Assembly (NCBI RefSeq): GCF_005780185.1 | Contig: NZ_VBUI01000031.1 | Location: 1 to 38,101 of the forward strand | Direction of reading: 5' to 3' | DNA: 38,101 nucleotides | DNA from: Halomonas urmiana | GTDB taxonomy: Bacteria > Pseudomonadota > Gammaproteobacteria > Pseudomonadales > Halomonadaceae | Part shown: one piece after another, positions 29,255-38,101 of the stretch | How positions within the stretch are numbered: position 1 is the stretch's first letter | Layout: every line of letters starts with the position of its first letter | The notes under the pieces: generated by a model | Databases searched by the model: none | Told to the model about the DNA's origin: nothing | Seen by the model: the letters and a program-made list of their open reading frames with translations, nothing else | Made by a program: the position numbers and the translations under genes

Positions 29255-29842
29255 ATGTCAAACACTTTCCCCCCAGCCGAGGGCGCGTGGCGCAATCACT
29301 ACCTGCTGATGCGCCACGGCCACAGCCAGGCCAACCAGGAGGGGCGCATCATCAGCTCGCCGCCGCTCGGCGTGACGGGGTTCGGCCTCTCCCCCCGAGG
29401 CCGCGCTCAGCTCGACACGCTGCTGGCCGACTGGCGCTGGGCCAGGCCCCAGCGCCTCCTGCACTCGGACTTCCTGCGCACCGCCGAGACCGGCGAGCGT
29501 GTCGCCGCGCATTTCGGTCTGCCGCTCACCGCCGAACCGCGCCTGCGGGAGCGCCACTTCGGCGAACTCGAGGGGCAGAGCGATGCACGCTATGCCGAGG
29601 TCTGGGCGCTCGACGCCCAGGATCCCACCCTGCGCCAGGGCGGCGTCGAGGCCGTCGTCGAGGTGGCGGCGCGCATGCGTGAGGTGATCGACGAGCTGGA
29701 GCGTGATCATCGCGGCGAGACGATCCTGCTGGTCAGTCACGGCGACCCGCTGCAGATCCTGCTGACCGCCCTGGAGGGGCGCGCGCTGAGTCTCCACCGG
29801 GAGCGTGAGCCCCTGGCGCCGGCCAGTATCATCGCACTGTGA
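29255..29842 (+). CDS. Histidine phosphatase family protein (phosphoglycerate mutase-like)
   Basis: 195-residue enzyme of the histidine phosphatase branch. The catalytic RHG is at 20-22 (LLMRHGHSQAN). The acid and second histidine are in RERHFGELEGQ and LLVSHGDPLQILL. A leading frame starts at a TTG (29210), but the ATG at 29255 gives a normal N-terminus; its ribosome site is weak. Substrates in this family are varied sugar and glycerate phosphates. It is divergent from phnD across the GlpR-like site and ends 9 bases from glpD, convergent. A role with glycerol phosphates is possible but only suggested by location. Confidence 0.82.
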   Translation: MSNTFPPAEGAWRNHYLLMRHGHSQANQEGRIISSPPLGVTGFGLSPRGRAQLDTLLADWRWARPQRLLHSDFLRTAETGERVAAHFGLPLTAEPRLRERHFGELEGQSDARYAEVWALDAQDPTLRQGGVEAVVEVAARMREVIDELERDHRGETILLVSHGDPLQILLTALEGRALSLHREREPLAPASIIAL

Positions 29843-29851
29843 GCCACGCGC

Positions 29852-31393
29852 TCAGGCGGTGCGGCGCGGGCTCGCTTCCGTCGACGCAGGGCCGGTCTTG
29901 GCAGGCGGGGCCGCGGCCTGGAGGTAGTCGGCCAGCCGCTGCCGCTCGCCGGCGGTGAGGCGAAGGGCCAGCTTGGTGCGTCGCCACAGGATGTCCTCGG
30001 CGCTTCGCGCCCACTCCCGCTCGATCAGATAGTCGACCTCGGCGGCGGTCAGGCCGGCCCCGAAGGCCTGGCCCAGCGCCGCCTGGGAGTCCCGGCCGTC
30101 GAGGAATGCGCGGCACAGGGTGCCGTAGGTGCGGGCGAATCGCCGTGCCTGGCCGGCATTCAGGTAGGGATAGTCGGCGAGCAGTCGGGCCTCGAAGGCG
30201 GCGTGATCGCCGATCTCGCCGCCCGGCAGCCGCGCCTCGGCGGTCCAGGGAGGCTGCATCTCGGGGAGGTGGGGCGAGAGCGTCTCGAGGGCCGCCTCGG
30301 CGAGCTTGCGATAGGTGGTGATCTTGCCGCCGAAGACCGACAGCAGCGGTGCGCCGCGCGTGTCGAGGTCGAGGGTATAGTCGCGGGTCATGGCGGAGGG
30401 ATCGGCCGACTCGTCGTCGCATAGTGGCCGCACGCCGGAGAAGGTGCGGATCACCGCCTCGCGAGAGAGCTGGGTGCGAAAGTGCGCATTGACCACCGAG
30501 AGCAGATAGTCGATCTCCTCCTGGGAGGCCTCGATCCGTGAAGGATCTCCCTCATAGCGCCGGTCGGTGGTGCCGATCAGGCTGAAATCCTCCTCATAGG
30601 GCAGCACGAAGACGATGCGTTGATCGGTGTTCTGGAGGATATAGGCCCGCTCGTCGTGATTCAGGCGCGGCACGATCAGGTGGCTGCCCTGGATCAGGCG
30701 CACGCTGTAGCGGGAGTGGCGATGGGCCTGGCCGCGCACCACGCCCTCCACCCAGGGACCGGCGGCGTTGACCAGGGTGCGACAGCGGCGCGTCAGGCGC
30801 GCGCCACCCTCGGCCTCCTCCAGGGTGAGCTCCCAGAGACCGTCCCGCTCCCGGGCATCGATGCAACGGGTGCGCACCAGGATCTCGGCGCCGTGCTCCC
30901 GGGCCTGCATGGCGTTGAGGGTCACCAGGCGGGCGTCGTCGACCCAGCAGTCCGAGTACTCGAAGCCGCGGGTCATCCCGGGGGCGAGCCCCTGGCGGTG
31001 ATCCAGCCGGATGCTCCTGGAGCCCGGCAGCGCCTTGCGCTTGCCCAGGTGGTCGTAGAGAAACAGCCCGGCGCGCAGCATCCAGGCCGGGCGCAGGTGG
31101 GGGCGATGGGGCAGGATGAAGCGCAGCGGCCAGATGATATGCGGGGCCTTGGCCATCAGCACCTCGCGCTCGCGCAGGGCCTCGCGCACCAGGCGGTACT
31201 CGCGGTGCTCCAGGTAGCGCAGCCCGCCGTGGATCAGCTTGCTGCTGGCCGAGGAGGTGGCGCCGGCCAGGTCCCCCTGCTCGCAGAGCCCGACGGAGAG
31301 CCCCCGGCCGGCGGCATCGTTGGCGATGCCGGCGCCGTTGATGCCGCCGCCGATCACGAAGAGGTCGAGGACCTCGTCTGGCCTGTTGCTCAT
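29852..31393 (-). CDS. glpD: Aerobic glycerol-3-phosphate dehydrogenase GlpD
   Basis: FAD-dependent inner-membrane enzyme oxidising G3P to DHAP and feeding electrons to quinone, 513 residues. The FAD-binding start is LFVIGGGINGAGIANDAAGRG (from about residue 11). SSASSKLIHGGLRYLEHREYRLV is the usual GlpD segment. LVNAAGPWV, FSLIGTTDRRYEGDPS, and SVFGGKITTYRKLAEAAL complete the family pattern, with a C-terminal helical domain. It is the canonical copy, more E. coli-like than the one at 36223. GlpR-like sites precede it. Confidence 0.96.
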   Translation of the reverse strand: MSNRPDEVLDLFVIGGGINGAGIANDAAGRGLSVGLCEQGDLAGATSSASSKLIHGGLRYLEHREYRLVREALREREVLMAKAPHIIWPLRFILPHRPHLRPAWMLRAGLFLYDHLGKRKALPGSRSIRLDHRQGLAPGMTRGFEYSDCWVDDARLVTLNAMQAREHGAEILVRTRCIDARERDGLWELTLEEAEGGARLTRRCRTLVNAAGPWVEGVVRGQAHRHSRYSVRLIQGSHLIVPRLNHDERAYILQNTDQRIVFVLPYEEDFSLIGTTDRRYEGDPSRIEASQEEIDYLLSVVNAHFRTQLSREAVIRTFSGVRPLCDDESADPSAMTRDYTLDLDTRGAPLLSVFGGKITTYRKLAEAALETLSPHLPEMQPPWTAEARLPGGEIGDHAAFEARLLADYPYLNAGQARRFARTYGTLCRAFLDGRDSQAALGQAFGAGLTAAEVDYLIEREWARSAEDILWRRTKLALRLTAGERQRLADYLQAAAPPAKTGPASTEASPRRTA

Positions 31394-31425
31394 GAAGTCT
31401 CCCGTCCGGTTTCGGACATGTGGCT

Positions 31426-31443
31426 ATGTTCGTAATCGAAAAT
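31426..31443. promoter_or_regulatory. GlpR-like operator upstream of glpD
   Basis: ATGTTCGTAATCGAAAAT matches 16 of 18 positions of the E. coli GlpR consensus, 33 bases before the glpD start. A second site at 31447-31464 has a perfect half (TCGAACAT) but a poor other half, so a tandem arrangement is likely. Confidence 0.75.
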
Positions 31444-31508
31444 AGATGAAATCAAATCGAACATCAAGGCGCGAGCCGTGGCCGCACCGCAACACGCGGG
31501 AGGGTGAG

Positions 31509-31532
31509 TGGCAAGATGGCAAGGTGGCAAGG
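31509..31532 (+). repeat. Three 8-bp tandem copies between glpD and glpR
   Basis: TGGCAAGA, TGGCAAGG, TGGCAAGG, followed by CAGGAGGCTTGAAGAAGG. Unlike the other arrays the period is 8. It may be a distant relative of the heptad family. Confidence 0.75.
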
Positions 31533-31572
31533 CAGGAGGCTTGAAGAAGGGGTCTATAGCGGAGGCATTCGA

Positions 31573-31590
31573 GAGGGCCGGGCGGCCCTC
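31573..31590 (-). terminator. GC hairpin at the glpR stop
   Basis: GAGGGCCG (31573-31580) and CGGCCCTC (31583-31590) form an 8-bp stem with a 2-base loop that overlaps the glpR stop codon. No T-run; terminator of limited certainty. Confidence 0.45.
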
Positions 31591-32347
31591 AGGCCAGATG
31601 CAGGGCGACGTCGTGCTGCTTCAACAGGCGCAGGATCGCCTCGGGCGGCTCGCGATCGGTGAACAGGGCATCGAGCTGGGCCAGGTTGCCCTGGCGGACC
31701 ACCGGATTACGCTGGAACTTGGAGTGGTCGGTGGCCAGGAACACCTGCCGGGAGTTGCGCAGGATGGCCTGGGCCACTCGCACCTCCTGATAGTCGAACT
31801 CCAGCAGCGAGCCGTCCTCGTCGATGCCGCTGATGCCGATGATGCCGTAGTCGACCTTGAACTGGTTGATGAAGTCGATGGTGGCCTCGCCGATGATGCC
31901 GCCGTCTCGCGAGCGGACCTCGCCGCCGGCGATGATCACGTTGAAGTCCTCCTTGTGCTGGAGGATCGCCGCCACGTTGAGGTTGTTGGTGATCACCTCG
32001 AGCCCCTGGTGGTCGAGCAGTGCCTCGGCGATCACCTCGTTGCTGGTGCCGATGTTGATGAACAGCGACGAATGGTCGGGGACGTGTCGGGCAAGGAGGG
32101 CGGCGATGCGCTGCTTGGCCTCGAGATTGAGGGTCTTGCGGGTTGAGTAGGCGGTATTGACGGTACTCGACTCCAGGCCAGCGCCGCCATGCACGCGCCG
32201 AATGCGCCCGTCGGTGGCGAGGGTGTTGAGATCGCGACGAATGGTCTGCGGGGTGACCGTGAAGTGCTCGGTGAGCTGCTCGATGCTCGCATAGCCCTGG
32301 CGGCGGACCAACTCGATGATGGCGTCCTGGCGTTGCTGCTGGTTCAT
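31589..32347 (-). CDS. glpR: Glycerol-3-phosphate regulon repressor GlpR (DeoR family)
   Basis: 252 residues, the same length as E. coli GlpR. The N-terminal DeoR helix-turn-helix (residues 6-50) has recognition helix [12 protein letters not shown] at about 32-43 and is followed by RVHGGA at 51-56. The C-terminal sugar-phosphate-binding domain contains [17 protein letters not shown] and [18 protein letters not shown]. Derepression by glycerol-3-phosphate is known for the family. The ATG at 32347 is chosen over one at 32368 because AAGGAG lies 5 bases upstream. It is transcribed towards glpD but has its own gap of 195 bases to it. Confidence 0.93.
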   Translation of the reverse strand: MNQQQRQDAIIELVRRQGYASIEQLTEHFTVTPQTIRRDLNTLATDGRIRRVHGGAGLESSTVNTAYSTRKTLNLEAKQRIAALLARHVPDHSSLFINIGTSNEVIAEALLDHQGLEVITNNLNVAAILQHKEDFNVIIAGGEVRSRDGGIIGEATIDFINQFKVDYGIIGISGIDEDGSLLEFDYQEVRVAQAILRNSRQVFLATDHSKFQRNPVVRQGNLAQLDALFTDREPPEAILRLLKQHDVALHLA

Positions 32348-32586
32348 GGCATCTCCTTGGTTAAGCATGATTCTACTGAATTTTCGTCGCTTGCGGGATG
32401 GTCGTGCAGACGCGAACTCGATAACTGCGACGACGCTTCCTTGCCTTCTATAACCGCCGACGTGTCATGGCCATCTATATTAGGGTTTCGAAACGCTGCT
32501 TGTTCAGGCGGTTAATGATCGAATGTGAAAAAGCAGCCAATACAAAGTTGCAAAAACAACACAGGATCGGCACGATCCGGGTGAGG

Positions 32587-32604
32587 ATGTTCGGTATCGA
32601 TCAT
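32587..32604. promoter_or_regulatory. GlpR-like operator upstream of the DJ-1/PfpI gene
   Basis: ATGTTCGGTATCGATCAT matches 16 of 18 positions of the E. coli GlpR consensus. A TACAAT -10-like hexamer follows at 32623-32628, so a bound repressor would cover the -35 region. The 32348-32649 interval also holds a GTTTCGAAAC palindrome (32485-32494) and a poor half-site at 32515. Confidence 0.75.
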
Positions 32605-32649
32605 GCTGAGTATTCCCTATCCTACAATGAGTAACAAGGAGATGGCTCC

Positions 32650-33231
32650 ATGGCTGCAAAACGTATCCTGCTGTTGGTCGGCGACTTCGCCGAAGACTAT
32701 GAGGTGATGGTGCCCTTTCAGGCCCTGCAGATGGTGGGCCACCAGGTGGACGCTATCTGCCCCGGCAAAACGAAGGGCGAGAAGGTCAAGACCGCCATTC
32801 ACGATTTCCAGGGCGACCAGACCTACACGGAGAAACCGGGGCATGAGTTTGCCCTCAACGCCACCTTCAAGGACGTCAAGGCGGCCGACTACGATGCCCT
32901 GGTAATTGCCGGCGGCCGGGCCCCGGAGTACCTGCGGCTCGATCCCGAGGTGATGGCGCTGGTGCGCCACTTCGCCGACGAGAACAAGCCCCTGGCGGCT
33001 ATCTGCCACGGTGCTCAGGTGCTGGCTGCGGCGGAGGTCATCGAAGGTCGTCGGGTTTCTGCTTATCCCGCCTGTGCGCCGGAAGTACGACTGGCCGGCG
33101 GTACATACGCCGACATCGCCATCGATGGCGCCGAAACCGACGGCAATCTCGTCACTGGACCGGCCTGGCCGGCCCATCCGGCCTGGCTGGCGCAATTCCT
33201 CGAGGTCCTGGGAACACGCATCACCCTCTAA
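32650..33231 (+). CDS. DJ-1/PfpI family protein
   Basis: 193-residue protein of the DJ-1/PfpI family (YhbO-like). The nucleophile elbow is [13 protein letters not shown] with Cys119 and His120, and the acid is Glu18 ([13 protein letters not shown]). [38 protein letters not shown] follows the family order. Members act as glyoxalase III-type or deglycating enzymes or as proteases; the activity here cannot be told. AAGGAG (32636-32641) supports the start. The GlpR-like site upstream suggests a role during glycerol use, for example detoxifying methylglyoxal from DHAP. Confidence 0.9.
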   Translation: MAAKRILLLVGDFAEDYEVMVPFQALQMVGHQVDAICPGKTKGEKVKTAIHDFQGDQTYTEKPGHEFALNATFKDVKAADYDALVIAGGRAPEYLRLDPEVMALVRHFADENKPLAAICHGAQVLAAAEVIEGRRVSAYPACAPEVRLAGGTYADIAIDGAETDGNLVTGPAWPAHPAWLAQFLEVLGTRITL

Positions 33232-33254
33232 TCCTCTCCGGGTCAGCTATAGCA

Positions 33255-33277
33255 AGAGCGCCGCCAGTCGGCGCTCT
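33255..33277 (+). terminator. Terminator hairpin after the DJ-1/PfpI gene
   Basis: AGAGCGCCG (33255-33263), loop CCAGT, CGGCGCTCT (33269-33277): a perfect 9-bp stem 23 bases after the stop. Few thymines follow. Confidence 0.65.
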
Positions 33278-33310
33278 CTGCGTTGGAGCGGTTCCTGGAT
33301 CGCCATCGTA

Positions 33311-33328
33311 AGATTCAATAGCGAACAT
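33311..33328. promoter_or_regulatory. Upstream GlpR-like site in the glpF leader
   Basis: AGATTCAATAGCGAACAT matches 14 of 18 positions of the GlpR consensus, with a perfect right half CGAACAT. It lies 334 bases before glpF and 182 bases before the promoter-proximal site, a spacing that would allow looping. Confidence 0.55.
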
Positions 33329-33484
33329 TATGCGGCCATAAATGTATCGTCTCTGATCAGTCAGTACCGTAGCCGCGCGAGTTCTGTCCCGCTGACAGGA
33401 GGGGTAGACAAAAGTATATAGCCAATAAAAGCTATGTAAAACAATAGATTGCATCTATCTCGTTCGGCCTTTGAGATAACTCTC

Positions 33485-33527
33485 TTGCCGAATTCGAAAA
33501 CAAACACTAGTGTTCGAAATCGAACTT
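33485..33527 (+). promoter_or_regulatory. Candidate glpF promoter with overlapping GlpR-like operator
   Basis: TTGCCG (33485-33490) and TAGTGT (33508-33513) are spaced by 17 bases. GTGTTCGAAATCGAACTT (33510-33527) matches 15 of 18 GlpR consensus positions and overlaps the -10 element. The 33232-33661 interval is AT-richer than its surroundings and holds no gene. Confidence 0.65.
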
Positions 33528-33661
33528 TGTGCCGCCTGGCCTCCACGCTGGTCAGGGCATGCGGCACACAGAACCGCGGCAGGATGCGGTTTGCCGCAAG
33601 AGGCTGCTCAGGCACTGCTGTTTTGTCAGCCATCAACCCGTGCATGCAAGAAGGAAACACC

Positions 33662-36107
<2,446 letters not shown>

Positions 36108-36222
36108 CGCTTTTCGTCAGCATATGTTTCCCCTGAGCGTCCCATTGAGTATGGGGGCGCTCTCCAGGAGCCTGTCGGTGTCCGCCGGACAGGATCTTAT
36201 CCAGCTGTGAAGGGACCCCTTC

Positions 36223-37902
36223 ATGCAATTGCGCGACAGCAATATCGAGAAACTTTCCCGCGAGACCTTCGATGTCCTGATCATCGGTGGCGGCATCAAC
36301 GGCGCTTCAGCCGCCGCCGCCCTGTCCGGGCAAGGCGTCAGGGTGGGCTTGATCGATCGCGGCGATTTCGCCGGCGAGACCAGCATGCACTCCTCCAATC
36401 TGGTATGGGGTGGCATCAAGTACATGGAGAGCTATGACTTCCCGCTGGTGCGCAAGCTCTGCAAGAGCCGCAATCACCTCATCAAGAGCTTTCCTTCCAC
36501 GGTCCAGGAGATCCGTTTCCTGACCACCATTGCCAGGGGCTTTCGCTACCATCCACGCTACCTCTGGGCCGGCAGCTGGCTTTACTGGTTCATGGGCAAT
36601 GCCTTCACGCGGATTCCGCGCTACCTGAAACCCTCTGCCATCAAGGAGCGGGAGGCGATCATCGATACCCGTGACTCCATAGGAGGCTTCGAGTATTCCG
36701 ATGCCTATCTGCACGACAATGACGCCCGCTTCGTCTTCAATTTCGTGCGCACCGCGTTGAACTATGGGGCCATGGCGGCCAACTATGTCGAGTCCCAGGG
36801 CGCTCGACGGGAGAACGGTGTCTGGATCACGCGTGTCCGCAACGTCATGAACGACGACACATTCGAGATCCGTTCAAGGGTGCTGATCAATGCCGCGGGC
36901 CCCTGGGTCGACCAGCACAACAAATCGACCGGGCAGAAGCCCGGGCACCAGCACGTCTACTCCAAGGGCATCCACCTGATCGTGCCACGGTTGACCGACA
37001 GCAAGCGTGTGTTGGCGTTCTTCGCCGACGACGGACGGCTGTTCTTCGTCATTCCCATGGGGCAGCGCACTTGCATCGGTACCACCGACACTCGGGTGGA
37101 TAACCCCGAGGTGCATGTCACCGACGAGGATACCCAGTTCGTGCTGGACAACATCAACAAGCGCCTGCAACTGGACAAGCCGCTGGGCAGGGAGGACATC
37201 ATCGCTACCCGCTGCGGGGTACGGCCCCTCGCGGTCAAGGCCAGTGCGGATGGGGGGCGCGACTTTCTGCAGCTCTCGCGCAAGCATGCTATCGATACCG
37301 ACGATGCCGAGGCGCATATCAGCATCTTCGGCGGCAAGCTCACCGACTGTCTGAACGTCGGGGAAGAGATCGTCGGCGAGGTGAAGCGGCTCGGGGTCTC
37401 GGTGCCGTATCCGGACTATCGCTGGTACGGCGAACCTTCCGAATCGGTCAGGAAAGAGTTTCTCCATCAGGCCGAGTTGATGGATCTCGACGCCATGACC
37501 TCGCCGGAGGCCTCCGAGCCGCTGACGGTCCGTCTGTGGCGGCGCTACGGCACTCACGCCCTCGACATGCTCGAGGAGATCCGCGAGGACCCGCGGCAGG
37601 GCGAGTTGCTGATCGAGGGGACCGAGTATCTGCGCTGTGAACTCGGCCAAGCACAGCGGCGCGAGATGATCACTCGGCTCGATGATTTCCTGCGTCGTCG
37701 TTCGAAGATTTCCCTGGTGGTCAGTAATGAAAGGATCCATCAGTCCCCGGGGCTCATGGAGGCCTGCGAGATCCTCTTCGGCGACCAGGCCAAGGAGCGC
37801 TTCGACGAGTACTTCGCCGCAACACCGGAATGGACCCCCGAGAAGCTCAGTCCCGCAGCCGAGGCCGACAATCCGGCGCACTCCGAGTCTCTGAACTGGT
37901 AG
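36223..37902 (+). CDS. Second, diverged glycerol-3-phosphate dehydrogenase/oxidase
   Basis: 559-residue FAD enzyme of the GlpD/GlpO family, distinct from the copy at 29852. GGGING (22-27), IDRGDFAGETSMHSSNLVWGGIKYME, LINAAGPWVDQ, IGTTDTRVDNPEVHVTDEDTQF, and HISIFGGKLTDCLNVGEEIV follow the family order. Where the other copy has SSASSKLIHGGLRYLEH this one has SMHSSNLVWGGIKYMES, and it has an extra about 45 residues. A C-terminal helical domain is present. It lies 115 bases after glpK, and a hairpin-like GAGCGTCCCAT/ATGGGGGCGCTC (36135-36162) is in the gap. Its electron acceptor and exact substrate are not evident. Confidence 0.88.
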   Translation: MQLRDSNIEKLSRETFDVLIIGGGINGASAAAALSGQGVRVGLIDRGDFAGETSMHSSNLVWGGIKYMESYDFPLVRKLCKSRNHLIKSFPSTVQEIRFLTTIARGFRYHPRYLWAGSWLYWFMGNAFTRIPRYLKPSAIKEREAIIDTRDSIGGFEYSDAYLHDNDARFVFNFVRTALNYGAMAANYVESQGARRENGVWITRVRNVMNDDTFEIRSRVLINAAGPWVDQHNKSTGQKPGHQHVYSKGIHLIVPRLTDSKRVLAFFADDGRLFFVIPMGQRTCIGTTDTRVDNPEVHVTDEDTQFVLDNINKRLQLDKPLGREDIIATRCGVRPLAVKASADGGRDFLQLSRKHAIDTDDAEAHISIFGGKLTDCLNVGEEIVGEVKRLGVSVPYPDYRWYGEPSESVRKEFLHQAELMDLDAMTSPEASEPLTVRLWRRYGTHALDMLEEIREDPRQGELLIEGTEYLRCELGQAQRREMITRLDDFLRRRSKISLVVSNERIHQSPGLMEACEILFGDQAKERFDEYFAATPEWTPEKLSPAAEADNPAHSESLNW

Positions 37903-37955
37903 GTCAGGGGCTTGTCGTCTACGTGCAGGGTGCCGATTGGGAGGCGTTTCTTGAC

Positions 37956-37983
37956 TTGCATTTCCAGGGTGGATGGGTAGAAT
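37956..37983 (+). promoter_or_regulatory. Candidate promoter of the tRNA-Val gene
   Basis: TTGCAT (37956-37961) and TAGAAT (37978-37983) are spaced by 16 bases and sit 44 bases before the tRNA. An overlapping TTGACT at 37951 gives a 21-base spacer and is less likely. Confidence 0.55.
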
Positions 37984-38026
37984 ACGCATCCGTTGTCACG
38001 GCGAAGTCAGGCCGTAGCGGTGAAGC

Positions 38027-38100
38027 AGGACCATAGCTCAGTTGGTTAGAGCGCCACGTTGACATCGTGGAGGTCGGCGGTTCAAATCCGCCTGGTCCTA
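38027..38100 (+). tRNA. tRNA-Val, anticodon GAC
   Basis: All stems fold: acceptor AGGACCA/TGGTCCT, D-stem GCTC/GAGC, anticodon stem CCACG/CGTGG with loop TTGACAT, and T-stem GGCGG/CCGCC around TTCAAAT. The anticodon at 38061-38063 is GAC. The discriminator base is A38100, and the next base (C, end of window) could begin an encoded CCA. Confidence 0.97.
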
Positions 38101-38101
38101 C

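Noticed and set aside
31447..31464. Second full GlpR operator at glpD
   Set aside because: One half is perfect, but the other matches poorly (10 of 18 overall); noted only as a half-site.
32515..32532. GlpR site upstream of the DJ-1/PfpI gene at ATGATCGAATGTGAAAAA
   Set aside because: About 11 of 18 matches and no palindrome; the site at 32587 is far better.

Overview
The window is high-GC bacterial chromosome with tightly packed, SD-led genes. The gene complement (urt/ure cluster, EhuB-like ectoine-type binding protein, phasin, Dcd and PurMN types) and the protein sequences suggest a halophilic gammaproteobacterium of the Halomonas kind. That assignment is inference from protein resemblance, with no 16S or database comparison.

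Layout. 86-8953: the end of a urea ABC transporter (urtC-urtD-urtE; urtA and urtB would lie before the window) leads into a complete urease locus, ureD-ureA-ureB-ureC-ureE-ureF-ureG, and a small His-rich membrane protein, all on +. Urea is imported by Urt and hydrolysed by UreABC, whose nickel centre is loaded by UreD/E/F/G. 9148-16424: a PLD-family protein, a YihY membrane protein (-), a YqhA-family protein, a spermidine-synthase-fold protein, ArfB, a membrane-anchored coiled-coil protein, Mrp/ApbC and Dcd. 16605-20323: purM-purN (-) divergent from perM-hda (+). 20390-25565: EhuB-like binding protein, lipoprotein and phasin (all -), fumC (+) and an endonuclease/exonuclease/phosphatase-fold protein (-).

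25653-37902 is the most interesting part. A phnD-phnC-phnE-phnE transporter operon (-) is divergent from a histidine phosphatase. Then come glpD and glpR (-), a DJ-1/PfpI protein, glpF, glpK and a second, diverged glpD (+). Five 18-bp sites resembling the E. coli GlpR operator lie in four intergenic regions: phnD/histidine phosphatase, glpD, the DJ-1 gene, and glpF (two sites). This suggests one GlpR-controlled regulon that joins glycerol use to a Phn-type transporter and a DJ-1 family enzyme. The window ends with tRNA-Val(GAC).

A dispersed family of 7-bp-period repeats (AAGCTGG-type and relatives) fills intergenic gaps at 2789-2893, 4027-4117, 6605-6642, 16446-16610 and 24378-24499. Several copies have inverted arms and a shared non-repeat head or linker. 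One copy supplies the purN stop codon.
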